Positions 1 to 12,899 of a stretch of 64,000 nucleotides of DNA are shown piece after piece. A model generated the notes under the pieces. It had not been told where the DNA came from. It searched no databases and saw nothing but the letters and a program-made list of their open reading frames with translations. Every line of letters starts with the position of its first letter. The first letter of the stretch is position 1. The position numbers and the translations under genes are program-made. The DNA is from Agelas oroides (taxonomy: Eukaryota > Porifera > Demospongiae > Agelasida > Agelasidae). The DNA lies in assembly GCA_949130485.1 (NCBI GenBank), contig OX422183.1:22555202-22619201 (forward strand), read 5' to 3'.

Positions 1-606
1 TCTCTTTCATTTACACATGGGGAGAACTTGGGAATGAGGCTAGTGAGTTATTTTTCTAAACGATTGTGCTGTCTCATGTACTGTCAGCTAGTGTATCCGG
101 CATGACCTACATCACCTACTTCAGGCAAACTAGTCAACGGAGGCATGAAACCACGGTGAGCACAAAAGGTGTGGTTATCTCCTTCAAGTACTTGTGCAGT
201 TAGTTACACATCACAAGGGACCACTCACTTCTAATCCACATCCATTTTACTCCATTTTGAATGCAGCAAGATGATATACCAATACCGTCAAATTTGTCAT
301 ACAGAGTTTGTCTTGTCTCTTTTCCAACCTATGACTTGATCATTAAACAGAAGGGGATTTGTGCATTATTTTCTAATTAATTTGAAGCTGCATGACAATG
401 GTTTGCAGAATCTCAATTATTTCCACCCTAGAACAGGAGTTAGTGGCCCTGACAATTAAAGCCTAAGGGGGATTATGTACATGGAGCACTTTTCTGGAAA
501 AAAAAAAATGAAAACAATTAAGGACTATGTTTATACTAGGGAGATTCATGTGAGGGAAATCTGAGTGTACTCTGCAAATATGTGCAGATTGAAGATCAGC
601 AGCCAT

Positions 607-1078
607 AAACATTGTGATTTGCTTTTCTGTCTTATTCTTTCGAGCAAAGTAACCGCACCCCAATATGCTCATAAATAAGAGGTTAGTGCTGCAGGTTTAC
701 CTTGGCTCAAACATTTAGAGTTCAGTGCTATACGTAGGTAAAAATGTTTGTTAGTAGACTTTAAGAAAACAAAGTTCACTGCTACTTAGCTACAAGACCT
801 GAAGTAGAAGGCTTTAGAGATCAGGATTTTGTGCTGCAAATTTACCTGAAGTTTAAAAGCCTTAGAGTTCAGTTTTGTGGCTTTTACCCTCAAGGGAGGA
901 GCCAGATATCAGTTTATCAATCGTAAATAGCAAGGCACGCCTTCACCTGCTTTATACTCGCGTGTAATATTAGCCCGAAGCACGATAGCGCGCTCAATAC
1001 ACATAGCAATGATTGTATACATAGGTATGTTGAACGCGTGACGTCAGAAACATTGTGATTTGCTTTTCTGTCTTATTC
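607..1078. repeat. 31-bp exact direct repeat pair
   Basis: The same 31 bases occur at 607–637 and 1048–1078, starting AAACATTGTGATTTGC. The DNA between them shows no gene. Base 1 to about 1459 otherwise holds no convincing coding region, and the first exon of the downstream vanin-like gene could not be located in it. Confidence 0.85.
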
Positions 1079-1123
1079 AACAGTAATTCCAGGCGGTTAT
1101 ATACACTATGTGCAGTTTATAGA

Positions 1124-1217
1124 TGTATGCCATGCACACAGTGCAAAAGTGCCGAGACGCAAAGACACTCTGTATGCCATGCACACAGTGCAAAAGTGCC
1201 GAGACGCAAAGACACTC
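1124..1217. repeat. 47-bp tandem duplication
   Basis: Bases 1124–1170 are repeated exactly at 1171–1217, starting TGTATGCCATGCACACAG. This is a recent tandem duplication just upstream of the vanin-like gene. Its open frame repeats a short peptide, but I see no sign that it is translated. Confidence 0.9.
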
Positions 1218-1459
1218 TCCACTTTCTAGCAGTCTGCAATGTATACTTCAAGAATATACGTAGTAGAGTTGGAGGCCACTACCAAGACATCATGAAAACA
1301 CTGGTTTTATGGTGTAGATCCAGAAATAGAATAGCTAGCTACATTGTAGTGTATAGTGCAAGTTCATTAGCCTGTAGACAGAATTTGTATTGTGAATACA
1401 TTTATGAGTCATTTTGTCACCACATGCAATAACAGTGATCTTACTGTTGTTCTGTCTAG

Positions 1460-2883
1460 GGAGACAAAATGCTACCCCAGATCCAACTTCATACGTTGCG
1501 AGCGTTGTTGAGTACTCTCCCTACAGTCCAAGCAATACCGTTGACAATGTGGAGCAGAATTTGCGGGCCATGCAACTACTAGTGGAGGCAGCTGCAAAAA
1601 ACGGAACTCAAATTGTTGTCTTCCCAGAATATGGGGTCATTGGTTTTCCATATGGCAACCGAAGTCAACTAAGTGAAAAATTGGAGCAGATTCCTGACAA
1701 CCCTCCATCTGGTGAGAGAATCATCCCCTGCAACAATTCAAGTTTTAGTAAATCACCGGTCTTTCAGAACCTCAGTTGTCTGGCACTTTCATACAACATT
1801 GTTCTTATTGTTAACACTGGAGATAAGCAGCCGTGCCCAACATCTACCATTCAGTGCCCATCTAGTGGTTTCTACCAGTACAACACTGACATAGCCTTCG
1901 ACAGTGATGGCGCTTACTTAGCAAAGTACCACAAAAAGCACCTTTATAAACAAGAAAATGAGATATACGACATTCCTCCACTTGAAGTTGTTTCATTTAC
2001 CACCAAGTTTGGGGTAACCTTTGGTATGTTCACATGCTTTGACATACTTTTTGATTCACCAGCAATGAACCTTGTTGACAATGGAGTGAAAAACTTTGTT
2101 TACACCACCTTTTGGGGTAGCCAGTTTCCAGACTTGGTTTCCATCGCTGTTCAACAGTCTTGGTCAATGTTAACATCAACCAATTTGATAGCTGCTAATA
2201 TCCACTGTCAGGCTATTGATAAACGTATCTGCACAGAAGTTCCTGCCACTGGGAGTGGTATCTACACCAGTGGCACTGTCCTCACTAACTATATAAGTGG
2301 GGATGTATTTCCATCTGGGTACGGTTTTATCAAGTCTTCTAAAGTTCCAGCTCAGCCCAAACAATCAATAGTTAACAGCCGGAAGGTGCTTACCTTTGGC
2401 CACAATGCTAGCATCCTAATGAAAAATGTCGCCAAGTATACAACTTATACTGAGCTTGATATCAACTCCAGCTCTGCCTCTGTTAACGACACCACTGGAA
2501 CAGTTGGTTGCTCAGTTGATTTCAAATTTAAAACCAAGGCAGGTGAAGAGAGGTATGCAATTGGAGCTGACCGCTATTTCGCTAATTATAGTAATACAGA
2601 TACACTTTGCATGGTGGCATTCTGCACGCTTGTGAAGTGTAATGAAAACGGCCAGTGTGGTGATACAGTTCAGCAAGCATCTTCAGTATTTCAGTACATT
2701 CATCTGACTGCTTCTTTCCCTGAGAATATCACGAGGATTTTCCCCCTCTCGTTAGGAAACCACTTCAGCCTTCTACATCCTCAGGACATGCACTTTGAGT
2801 CCAGTTCTCTTTCTTTGAACGGGGTTGATCAACCCATCTTGGCTGCTAGCTTATGGGGCGTTGATCGGTGTATCAGTGCATGA
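1460..2883 (+). CDS. Vanin/biotinidase-like amidohydrolase, main exon
   Basis: This is a nitrilase-superfamily enzyme of the pantetheinase (vanin)/biotinidase branch, which in animals cleaves pantetheine or biotin amides outside the cell. The Glu-Lys-Cys triad is visible: Glu in VVFPEYGVIGFP, Lys in KYHKKHLY, and Cys in GMFTCFDILFDSP. Other family blocks are LSCLALSYN, NTGDKQPC, GFYQYNTDIAF and TGSGIYTSG, and a C-terminal base domain follows. The roughly 475 codons compare with about 500 residues in vertebrate vanins. A pyrimidine-rich acceptor (TTCTGTCTAG) ends at 1459, and no in-frame ATG precedes the conserved start of the domain. The signal peptide must therefore lie on an upstream exon that I could not find. 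The stop is TGA at 2881–2883. Several N-X-S/T sites fit a secreted protein. Vanin versus biotinidase substrate cannot be decided here. Confidence 0.88.
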
Positions 2884-3170
2884 ATTATTTAATATACACA
2901 CACATTGAGAAGTGTAAACCTTTTAATCCCCCCTTACTTCAAACATTCACAGAACATCATGCTATGCATCAGTGCATGAATTGTTGTACGTCACACACAC
3001 CTAGCCCCTTTAAATTCCCTTTACTTGAAATTTCTGAAGAACAATATCTTATTGCAACATTATGTATCAGTGCATGAAGTATTTAATAAGTATGACACAC
3101 ACATGCATGCATACATAACTTGAAGTGTAAACCCCCTTTAATTACTTTTCCACAACATTGTACTGTGATC
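2871..3170. repeat. Three ~95-bp direct repeats after the vanin stop
   Basis: The motif TATCAGTGCATGAA or a close variant recurs near 2871, 2966 and 3064. Each copy is followed by similar ACACACAC and AAACCCCTTTAAT-like blocks, so a unit of about 95 bp is present roughly three times. The first unit overlaps the end of the vanin-like coding region, so the repeat probably lies in its 3' untranslated region. Confidence 0.7.
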
Positions 3171-4770
3171 TTTTGACAACATTAGGCTGTAAGTATATGC
3201 TTCCTAAATGATGTCATATTAGCATCATACCTATAGGAAAAAGGTGGTATGTACTGTTGGCACATACGTGAAGTTACCTTTGTAACCTGTTATGTTACAA
3301 TCTCACTCTTGTTTCTATAGTGACAAGTGGGTGTTATTTTCTACAATTATACTGATGGATAAATGGATAACCACTCAACTCCGCCCTCGGGGTTGGGTGG
3401 TTATCCATAAATCCCTGGCTACCAGCATACTAAAGAATGGTCAAAATAGATGCTGACGTTAATTAAATAGGCAAAGTTAGTTTTTACAGCTTACACTTGG
3501 GACTCAGAGGTACAAATGTGTTCATTGGTGGTACAGGTGCTTGCTTCATTTCCACTTTTATTGTAATTGTCTAAACTGCATGGTTTAGCTTGTAAGGTTA
3601 AAGTGCTGGAGTCTGGACTCAGATGTACAGAGACAATAAACTGCATCTAGAATAGGTCACATCAGAGTGGGAGGGATTGGAAGCGATGTGAGATTTTGGA
3701 CGGCAGACATAACCTGTACTTCTTATCAGAATATGGAAATGGAAGGCAGTTGGATGATGCAACCAGTTTCAAATAACGCGCTTGAAGTACCTTTTGTCAA
3801 CACATGTAGGTAAGATCAATCCGAAAAAGAGATAAATTGTGCATACAAGTTGTGCCGCACCATATCATATACAGTGAGTGCAGTCCAACCACAATGTAGC
3901 ATTTCGTTACACGACACGTTACATCACCATTTGCATAAGTGCAAATAACAGTCATGAAAATGGTGACAGAGAGTAAGGACATATTTTCTGCTACTCCAAC
4001 TGTGGAAATACTTCAGCTGAACTTTTCATGGAATGTGCACATACCTTGAATCAACCAAATGAACTAGCGCATCGATTTTTGCAAGCCATATATCAGTTCA
4101 AGAGCACCCTATGAGTGGACTTACATGTGGGAACCAGTTAGCTCAATTACATAATGTGTTTACAAGTTCCCGGAAGACAAGGTTCTGTTTCTGGTCAATA
4201 CTTTGATGGGTGTATTGGTGATACAACAAGAGACTTGAACCAATTTACTGATACAATATTGCTACAATAATTACCAATATAGTCTTGTAGGCCCGACTGA
4301 CACATGCATGTATGCCGGAGTGTGAGAGTATGGACTACCCAACTATCTCCAGAGAATACTATAGAGAAAAAAAAAAGGCCAACTTTATGTAAGTGCATGG
4401 ATGTTCATGACTCTACCTGGTGTATTTCTGTGGCTACACCTGACCACAGTGCTGAATGTGTGATCCAGCTGTAGCAAAAGCTCAGAGAGGAAGTTATGGT
4501 TTATTTCCCTAAAAATTGTAGTTAGAGACATTGACATAATAAACATCACGTTATACTTATGATGATCAAGCAAGCCCCACACCAGTGAATTAGGTATGCA
4601 TTGGCCATTCAAGTAAGCATATACCAATTAAAGAGTTTCAAAGCAGCAGCAACAAGTCTCAGAGGCACAGCCCACTCTGTCTAACTTAGGCAGTGATAAA
4701 TCTGATCATAAGAAAGATGAATGAGCAGAAAAGGCTACTGCTAGGTAGCAGCATTGGCATAAATGGGGAG
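3171..4770. other. Intergenic, no gene seen; one hairpin
   Basis: No supported coding region. A hairpin lies at 3364–3407, with arms TGGATAACCACTCAAC and GTTGGGTGGTTATCCA. The rest is unassigned AT-rich sequence. Confidence 0.5.
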
Positions 4771-4828
4771 GGTTGTCCAGTATTCCCATGCCATGGGATT
4801 TTGAGATTCCCTCTATATACTATGCCAT

Positions 4829-5155
4829 GGCCCCTAAACTGAACCTGGAGCTCAAAAAAAGGCTGAACACCAAGCAAGCAGTGAATAAACTGGACAATCC
4901 TATAAACGATTCCACAGAATCTGTGAACCTTGATCAGCTTCGTGAACCTTGGCTTGAAGACTTGCTACAGCCTACCCATAGTAGCTTCTGAGGTTTATAT
5001 TCCCACATGTGTTTGTATTCTTGCAACTTTACTATTAACTAGCAGTAGATTATCCAATAGTATGCTAACTGTTTGACAGCTAACATGTTTTTGTACCCAG
5101 TCATCACTAGAGGTTATTTGTGTGTTTTGTTAGTGATCATAATTTTTTTTCACCT
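4829..5155 (+). pseudogene. Tail-only fragment of the Pmp-like receptor family
   Basis: Bases 4829–4991 encode the family's C-terminal tail (start PKLNLELKK, end EPWLEDLLQPTHSSF, stop) with no membrane or repeat part upstream. The closest match in the window is the tail of the intact gene at 30.9–36.0 kb. The match continues about 160 bases past the stop (to about 5155, compare 35978–36135). It is therefore the 3' end of a lost or translocated copy, not a chance resemblance. It marks the left edge of the array. Confidence 0.85.
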
Positions 5156-5159
5156 TTTG

Positions 5160-6450
5160 GGGGCATGATTTGCTTGTGGGTGTGCTTTTAACAACAATAA
5201 CATTGCACTTTGGAGTGTAACACATCACTTAATTATATTATATATAGACTTTTCCTGCGAAGTAACTGTAGCATATTTTGTCACTCTGGAAGTATGTTTC
5301 ACTTCAATTGAGTATTTTGATACTATGTGTCAGTTAGGGATTCAGGTGCACTATGCACATGTAACAAAGATATGTAGACAGCACGTCATGTCTGGGCCCG
5401 TGGCTCACAAAACAAAAAAAAGAGAATTGTTCTCTCAGCAACTCCAACAATAGGAAACAGACAAAGAGAACTTTAGAACCTTTTATAGTTGGGCTCAGAA
5501 CCTTCAAATATTTTGTCATCATTAGGTGGGCAACAATGCAAGCAGCTGAAAGTCTTGATGCTATGTGTACATGGGTGCACATTCTGCTTTGATATGTCAT
5601 GTACTTGCTATCTACGGTATAGCTGGAAAATTTGACGGGGAATTACGTTTGGCGGTTTGGCCGTTGGGGTTGAAACCGCCAACGCGTAATGACGTAACAC
5701 GTAATGATGTAATGCATGCAGTAGCGTTCTTGGCCCCGTCCAGTGCCCCTCTACACAAGCATTATGCAAGAAGTGTAACAAATAATATCTCTAGATTACT
5801 CTTCATATACCGTACAATGATGATCATCATAAAATGTACCTTTAATAGTAGAGGTTTCTCTTCAGTAATTCATGTGACCTATCATTAAGTACAAACTGAG
5901 CTTTCTTTTTTAAATAGCTGCATAGCAATACGTAGTTCACTACTGCAGCAGCTGACATTCAGCATAGCCGCATGCATGGCTTGATAAAATTATGTTTGAA
6001 GCAATAACATTTGCACTTCAATGCACACTTTGTTACTTGTCGCCTCTTTTCTAGACCGCTCCCACCCAGCCATGTTACTCGAAATATGCAACGGGAAGCT
6101 GGGTGGGGATTGGGGAGTGAGGCTATGTCACTTTCACTGTGAATACCAGGCTACTAAAGTGGGTGTGAGTTACACAACAGTGTAAGCAGGATACATCTTG
6201 CAGTTGTGTGGCCTCCAACTGCAACTACACCTTATAGTCTTACAGTGCAATCGGCAGTGTACATTGAAGTGAAAACATTATTGCCATGAAACCTATGAAG
6301 CCATGCAGCTGGACACATGGTGTCACCTAGTACTGATAGCTAGCTACTTGGCCAAAACATGTCCTGCACAGTGGGTGACTTTGCACAACATCTAGGCCTG
6401 CCTTTCTTTAAATGGAAATTAGCTATGCGGAATTTATCACATAGTTATTC
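5160..6450. other. Intergenic upstream of receptor copy 1
   Basis: No supported gene. A hairpin near 6060–6107 has arms CCCACCCAGC and GCTGGGTGGG. A GC-richer patch at about 5610–5760 looks like a fragment of a dispersed repeat. The intron acceptor that other family members have before the ATG is weak here: an AG lies at the right distance but the pyrimidine tract is missing. Confidence 0.4.
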
Positions 6451-6452
6451 AC

Positions 6453-9400
6453 ATGATGGCTCACTCCACACCATTCATTGTTCTTGTGGCAGCACTGCTC
6501 ATTAACACTTTCTCCTACTGCTCTGCTGAGAATGTGTACTGTGTCATACCCGCTGCCACCTCATGCTCATCCTGCCCTCCCAATTCAACCCACTGTGCCA
6601 CACTCTCCAAGTATGCACAAGAAGCTGAAATGTATTTTACTTCCAACACCACTATGGTGTTCTTGCCAGGTAACCATGCTCTTGATAGGAATATCACAGT
6701 TCCCAATGTAGCCAGGCTGACCATGCATGGAGAGTCTTCCACAGGCAACAGAACAACAGTTGTTCACAGTGGGTCAGTTGGCTTCAGCTTCACAAATATG
6801 GTGGACTTCAACATTTATTCTTTAGCTTTTACCTGTTACAACAGGTACTGGAGTTATGGTAGTCAACCAGCTAGTAACTCTGCCCTGTTCTTGCAATTGA
6901 CACAAAATGTGAAACTAGTAAACTGTTTCTTCCATGACAACCTTGGCAATGGACTTGCAGTACATAACACAAGCATTACTTTGGAAGAGAAAAAGTTCAC
7001 ACATAACCAATGTGGATGTGAGTCATTCGGTTATGATTGTAAATTAGGGTGTGGTATTACTGCTCTCAACAGCAACCTGACATTTACTGGGAACACTACC
7101 TTCCATGAAAATAATGCTCTTTTGTATGATGGTACTGGCGCAATCTGGGCATCAGCAAGTTCACTAGACTTTAATGGAACAAACAACTTTATTGGTAACT
7201 CAGCAGCATGGTATGGTGGTGCAATCCATGCAGAAACAAACTCATCATTAAGTTTCAATGGTACTCAGTACTTTTCGTCATAACTCTGCATATGAGAGTG
7301 GTGCAATCTACACAGATGACATTCTTCGACTTACCTTCAATGGAACCAACAACTTCATCAACAACTCAGTAGACATGTATGGTGGTGCAATCCATGCAGA
7401 AACCAACTCATCATTGAGCTTCAATGGTTATGATGGTGGGGCAATTGATGCGTATAACAGTGTTGTGCTTACCTTCACTGGTACTAGCAGCTTCAGCAGC
7501 AACCTTGCAGTGCAAGGTGGAGCCATTACTGCATATTATTTACATCACATTGTTGTTTGATGGAAGTATTAACTTTGTTAACAATGGACATGATCCAGAT
7601 GAAGATAGATAGCCATGGAGGAGCTATAAATCTGTTTTTTGGTTCAACTTTCTCTATTACACATGACACAACTGTGTATTGGGAGAACAATTATGCACAT
7701 TTTGGAGGAGCCATCTCTGTCCGTAATATTAATACTGCACTCAAATTGCGAAATTTATACCCCTCCAAAAAATTTTTTTTTCAACTTCAAGGTCAGAATT
7801 TGTCCAACACTAGTGATCCCAATTTTGTTTTAAACAACAACTCTGCTGATGCCGCAGGAACTATATTGTTTGGTGGTACAATAGATAACTGCACAGTCAA
7901 TAGCCTGGACTCACATAACTCTAGTGAGGTGTTTAACAAGTTATTCCAATATGAAGCTGACAACACAACTTCAAGTGTTTCCTCTGACCCATTTCATGTA
8001 TGCCTCTGTGACCAAACTGTAGCAAGTCGAACAAGACACTATTAGTATATCCTGGTGAAACAGTTCAAGTTTCAGCGATCACTGTTGGTCAGAGAAATGG
8101 AATAGCTCTTGCACGGGTCAGAAGTCATGTAGGCAGAGGCACTAAACTTCTAAGTTCTCAATACATCCAGCAAACAAATAAAGCATGCACCACACTCAAT
8201 TACACTGTGTTTTCACAGCAAATTGTGTCACAGCTAGAATTATTTGCAGATGGCTCATGTTCAACATTCGGTGATAAATTTGTCCTTGAGTTGATCATGA
8301 TTTCAACCTGCCCACCTGGATTTATCCTAGAAAACAGTTCAGTATCATGCATCTGTGATCAAGCATTTCAAAAGTATACAAACAATTGTAATGGAATAGG
8401 GCAAATAACACGTAAATTTGATGACATGTTTTGGGTTGGTTATGATCAATCTCATGGACTAATTGTTCATCCAAACTGCCCCTTTCATTACTATGTCAAT
8501 CACACAGTGGTATTTTCCCTCAACAACACAGACATGCAGTGTGCACACAACACATCTCTTGTGTGGACGTTGTAAGGAAGGTTACAGTCTAGTACTTGGC
8601 ACTTCTCAGTGCGTAGACAACAACATGCAGTGTACCAACAACTGTCTTGCCTTCCTAATCATTTTTGCAGTGATGGGAGTAGCACTGGTCTTCTTGGTCC
8701 TTGTCTGCAAACTGACAGTGGCAACAGGAACACTCGGTGGCCTGGTGTTCTATGCCAATATAGTTGGAGCCCATCGCACCATCTTTCTACCAGGGGAATC
8801 TACTGATGCCTTCTCAGTCTTCATTGCATGGCTAAACCTTGACTTTGGTATTGAATCATGTTTCTATGAGGGGATGGATGCTTACACCAAAACATGGCTG
8901 CAGTTTATGTTTCCAGTATATATTTGGGTGCTAGTAGGACTCATGATTCTCATTAGCCATTTCTCGCAATCATTTGCAAGCCTGCTTGGTAGTATCTGTC
9001 TTGGCTACACTCATCCTCCTCTCATATGCAAAGGTCCTTCGTACATTCATTGCAGCAGTTTCCTTCATAGACCTCGAATATCACATCTCCTTCACTGGCC
9101 TTGACTATCAAGATCATTATAACAGAAGTGTTAGACGAATGTGGCTGTTTGATGCAAATGACTTATAGTGGCCTGGGTCAGTGGTGGGGTCTACAAGAAC
9201 TGGTGTCTAGATGCACTGGAAGGCTCCTTTGTTCTGAACTTGATCATCCTAGTTGGTGCCACTTACTATGTCAAATTCTCAGAAGGAAGTCAGCTTGCAG
9301 CTGGGTACACTTCAGCTGCCATAGCATTTGTTACATCCATTACAATCCTTGCCTACCACATCTTCCAGCAGTTGAGGCACACCAAGCTGTGGAAGAAGGT

Positions 9401-9548
9401 TCCTAAACTGAACCTGGAGTTGAACACACCAAAACCCAAGCAAGCAGTGAATAACCTAAACAATCCTACAAACGATCACACCGAATCTGCAAACCTTGAT
9501 CAGCTTCGTGAACCTTGGCTTGAAGACCTCCTACAGCCTACCCATAGC
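6453..9548 (+). pseudogene. Pmp-like receptor copy 1 (decayed)
   Basis: The reading begins MMAHSTPFIVLVAALLINT, a signal peptide. It continues through the family's N-terminal domain, several GGAI/FxxN repeats, the Cys-rich stalk (ICDQAFQKYTNNCN, CPFHYYVNH) and part of the membrane region. The family frame is broken at least five times, near 7270, 7545, 8030, 8560 and 8990. An internal deletion at about 9165 removes several membrane segments by joining WLFDAN to the later block VSGGVYKNWCLDALEGSF. The tail EPWLEDLLQPTHSS is kept. A functional full-length product is very unlikely. The nearest relative in the N-terminal part is the copy at 25.7 kb. Confidence 0.88.
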
Positions 9549-9903
9549 AGTGTGTCTAGATGCAATGGAAGGCTCCTTTGTTCTTAACTTGATCATATGC
9601 TAGTTGGTGCCACTTACCACGTCAAACTCTCCGGGGAAAATCAGCTTGCAGTGGAGTACACTTCTGTCTCCATGGCACTTGTAACTTTCATTGTCATCCT
9701 TGCTTACCACATCTTCCAGCAGTTGAGGCACACCAAGCTGTGGAAGAAGGTGCCTAAACTGAACATGAAGCTGACTGAACACCAAGCAAGCAGTGAACAA
9801 TCTGAAAACTCCAATAGATGATCTCACAGAATCTGTGAACCTTGATCAGCTTCGTGAACCTTGGCTTGAAGACTTGCTACAGCCCACCCACAGTGTTGTC
9901 TGA
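9549..9903 (+). pseudogene. Duplicated 3' end of a receptor copy
   Basis: Immediately after the tail of copy 1 the sequence jumps back to LDAMEGSFVLNL and repeats the last membrane segments and tail, ending at the stop near 9901–9903. The tail part is shifted out of the membrane-part frame after about 9775. It is a second 3' end placed in tandem, best explained by unequal crossing-over between array members. Confidence 0.85.
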
Positions 9904-11160
9904 ACTTCATATATATTCCTGTGTTTACAGTGTTGCAAATATTACGTTTTCTTGTGTACTATTTGTTAGCATCGTACTTTGTCACAATAGCTGAGGGTAG
10001 CTATGTTTCACTTCTTATAACTAGCTATGCTTGTAATGGTTTTTGTATCTATAAGTAACACATTAATATTATCCAACTCCAGTTTGCGACATTGTTTTTC
10101 ATTACTGTTGTAGCAACTGTGCAGCTAGACTATATATTCAAACCTCGCTGGCTTAAAACATTGTTTTTCTACATTGTTCTGTTCTCTATGGCAAAACAAG
10201 CATACAGAGAAGCAGTCCTTTTTGGTTAGTGAGCAGTCTCCTTGCGCATGCTCTGCCATTGCTGAAGGTACAGTAACAGCACCTCTGTTTGAAAGAGGGA
10301 GGGAGGGTAGCTAAAGCTATCTTCATCCTCAGTTAGAGTGTGCTGTCTGCTGGAATGCTTATGCTCACCTGAAATCAGCATGCTGTAGTATGTTTTTTTT
10401 TTGGCAGTAACATAAACGGGAAGCTACTATGAATGCTCTAAAAATCTGAGTATCAATCTTGCTAGCAGTACCGTTGGTGTAATTATGTACTGGCAACACT
10501 GTTCTACTTCGGAAAACACACTTTTACCATAAACAGCTACATTTTGTGCAGTTTTAATGTAATTTTGGCAAGTTTCAGGGTGAGAAACATTTTTTCTGCT
10601 ATCACCTCAATTGTGTGTGGTGATAGTTGTGTTGTTTACCCAGATGAAATATAACTGCTTTGGCTCCAGGCTTCTATGCATGAGAGCCTGGGAATGAGGC
10701 TAGATGATATATAGAATCGTAGATGAATACTCAAGCATATAATTATAGTGATTACATACCATATAATAGCCATCTTAATGCCTATCATGTTTAAAGTTCA
10801 TCCACAAATCCATCTGATTCATAAAGTTCATCAAGTCTAAATATATGCTTAGTTTGTATGCAATAAAAAATGCTATAGTAAATTATGTTTTGTCAAATAC
10901 AATTTTCATGCAGGACTCCAAAACACTCACTTTGTATACTTTCATTTGTGCTATCTGAACTGCATTATTATGAAAACACATAGCCCTGATTTTTAAGCAT
11001 ATCTTAGAACTTTATATAATCAGGACTTTATATAAGCACAATTCCCAGTACACAAGAAGAAAATCACTCATTCTAAGTTTAGACTGTTTTGCAAGAACAG
11101 CTATTTGCTGTATGCACTGGTGATCTGAATACTGACAGCAGATTGCTGTTGACTCATTTC
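9904..11160. other. Intergenic between receptor copies 1 and 2
   Basis: No gene seen. At 10684–10703 stands GAGCCTGGGAATGAGGCTAG, a terminus-like motif that recurs through the window as the end of inverted-repeat elements. From about 10915 the sequence begins to resemble the upstream regions of copies 3 and 5. Confidence 0.55.
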
Positions 11161-11199
11161 CTATTTTAAACTTGTAGAAAGATCTTCATCTTAGCTTGG

Positions 11200-11438
11200 T
11201 CTTTGAGTGTGTGTATACCAAGTGACAGTGTGGGGCACCACAGTAAAGGTATGTTATGTCATGTGCTATATCTAACTTGACTACTAATAATCCTCATACT
11301 TCAAGTGATAAAAGCTAAGATGTATGTTTGTCACACAGAAGCCCATGCATTTAGTCAGGCAGGATGTCCATGTACCTATATATATTTGAAGTAAAAACTT
11401 GGTATTAGTGGGACCATAAATCTTTTTTTTTTCTGTAG
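11200..11438 (+). other. 5' noncoding exon end and intron of receptor copy 2
   Basis: A conserved block (CCAAGTGACAGTGTGG) ends in CAGTAAAG|GTATGTTATG at 11248/11249. The intron runs 11249–11438 (190 bp) and ends TTTTTTTTCTGTAG. The coding ATG follows at 11448. Equivalent donors and acceptors stand upstream of the copies at 18.2 and 30.9 kb, which supports a shared two-exon 5' structure. Confidence 0.7.
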
Positions 11439-12464
11439 CCATTTCACATGATGGCTCAGTCTGCATCATTCATTGTTCTTGTGGCAGCACTGCTCATTAA
11501 CAATCTCGCCAACTGCTACCCTGAGAATGTGTACTGTGTCACACCCACTGCCACCTCATGTTCATCCTGCCCTCACAATTCAATTCACTGTACCACACTC
11601 TTTGAGTATGCACAAGTAGCTGAACTGTATTTTACCTCCAACACCATTATGGTGTTCTTGCCAGGTGAACATGTTCTTGATAAGAATATCACAGTTGACA
11701 ATGTAACCAGGCTGACCATGCGTGGAGGTTCTTCTTCAGACAACATAGCAACAGTTGTCCGCAATGGGTCAGTTGGCTTCAGCTTCACAAATATGGTGGA
11801 CTTTAACATTTATTCTTTAGCTTTTACCTCTTACAACACATCCTCAAGTTATGTTAGTCAGCCAGCTAGTAACTCTGCTCTATTTTTGCAATCAACACAA
11901 CATGCTAAACTAATCAACTGTTTCTTCCATGACAACCTTGGCACTGCACTTACAGTACATAACACCAACATTACTTTGTCAGGGAACAATGAGTTTACAC
12001 ATAACCAATGTGGATGTGATTCACTCAGGTGTAAACTAGGATGTGGTATTACTGCTCACAACAGCACCCTGATGTTTACAGGGAGCACTAACTTCCTCAA
12101 GAATAGGCGTAACAACTTTGGAGTTTTGTATCAAGTAGGTGCTGCAGCAATTTTGGCAGTAGCAAGCTCACTATATTTTACTGGAACTAACAACTTTTTT
12201 GACAATGTTAACTCAGCAACCGACACTTATGGTCGTACAATAGGAGCTGGTGGTGCATTCCACATAACAAACAATGCTATACTTACCCTCCATGGAAAGA
12301 ATAACTTCAACAACTCAGCAGGCTTTGGTGGTGCAATCTACACATTTTACCTTCAATGGAACCAACATGTTCACTGGCAACTCAGCAGTGTATGGAGGTG
12401 GTGCCATCTCTGCAAAAAGCAGAATCTCATTGACATTTTTTGGAACTAGTAATTTGTATAATTA

Positions 12465-12573
12465 ACAGCATGGTTTCGAGTGCAATTTGGGATTAATAGC
12501 ACGAGTGAATGGCTGTTAATTGCACGAGGCGAATATGGGAGTAAATGTATTGACACTAAATAAGTATATGATT
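12465..12573. mobile_element. Short insertion in receptor copy 2
   Basis: About 110 bases unrelated to the repeat domain (starting TAACAGCATGGTTTCGAG) separate two stretches of Pmp-like repeats. A TAA stands at both borders and might be a 3-bp target duplication. I see no clear terminal inverted repeats, so the class is unknown. Confidence 0.5.
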
Positions 12574-12638
12574 ACAGTAATAACTCAGCAGGAGTGAGTA
12601 GTGGAGCAATTTCTGCAGCATTCAAAGTTGTACTTACC

Positions 12639-12899
12639 TTCAATGGAGTCAACAACTTTATCAACAACTCAGCAGAACATTGTGATGGTGGTGCAATAAG
12701 AGCAGTGAGTAATGTTGTACTTACCTTCAATGGAGTCAACAACTTTATCAACAACTCAGCAGAACATTGTGATGGTGGTGCAATAAGAGCAGTGAGTAAT
12801 GTTGTACTTACCTTCAATGGAGTCAACAACTTTATCAACAACTCAGCAGAACATTGTGATGGTGGTGCAATAAGAGCAGTGAGTAATGTTGTACTTACC
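12639..12899 (+). repeat. Three exact 87-bp coding repeats
   Basis: A 29-codon unit (TTCAATGGAGTCAACAAC to ACTTACC) is present three times in a row without difference. It encodes FNGVNNFINNSA plus HCDGGAIRAVSNVVLT. Lack of divergence points to very recent amplification or gene conversion. Confidence 0.93.

Noticed and set aside
463-672. Short minus-strand frame near the left end
   Set aside because: No start context, domain or splice support; partly covers the 31-bp dispersed repeat.
1055-1432. Plus-strand frame upstream of the vanin exon as its first exon
   Set aside because: It has no ATG at its start, spans the 47-bp tandem duplication, lacks a signal peptide and is in a frame not clearly joined to the next exon by a donor.
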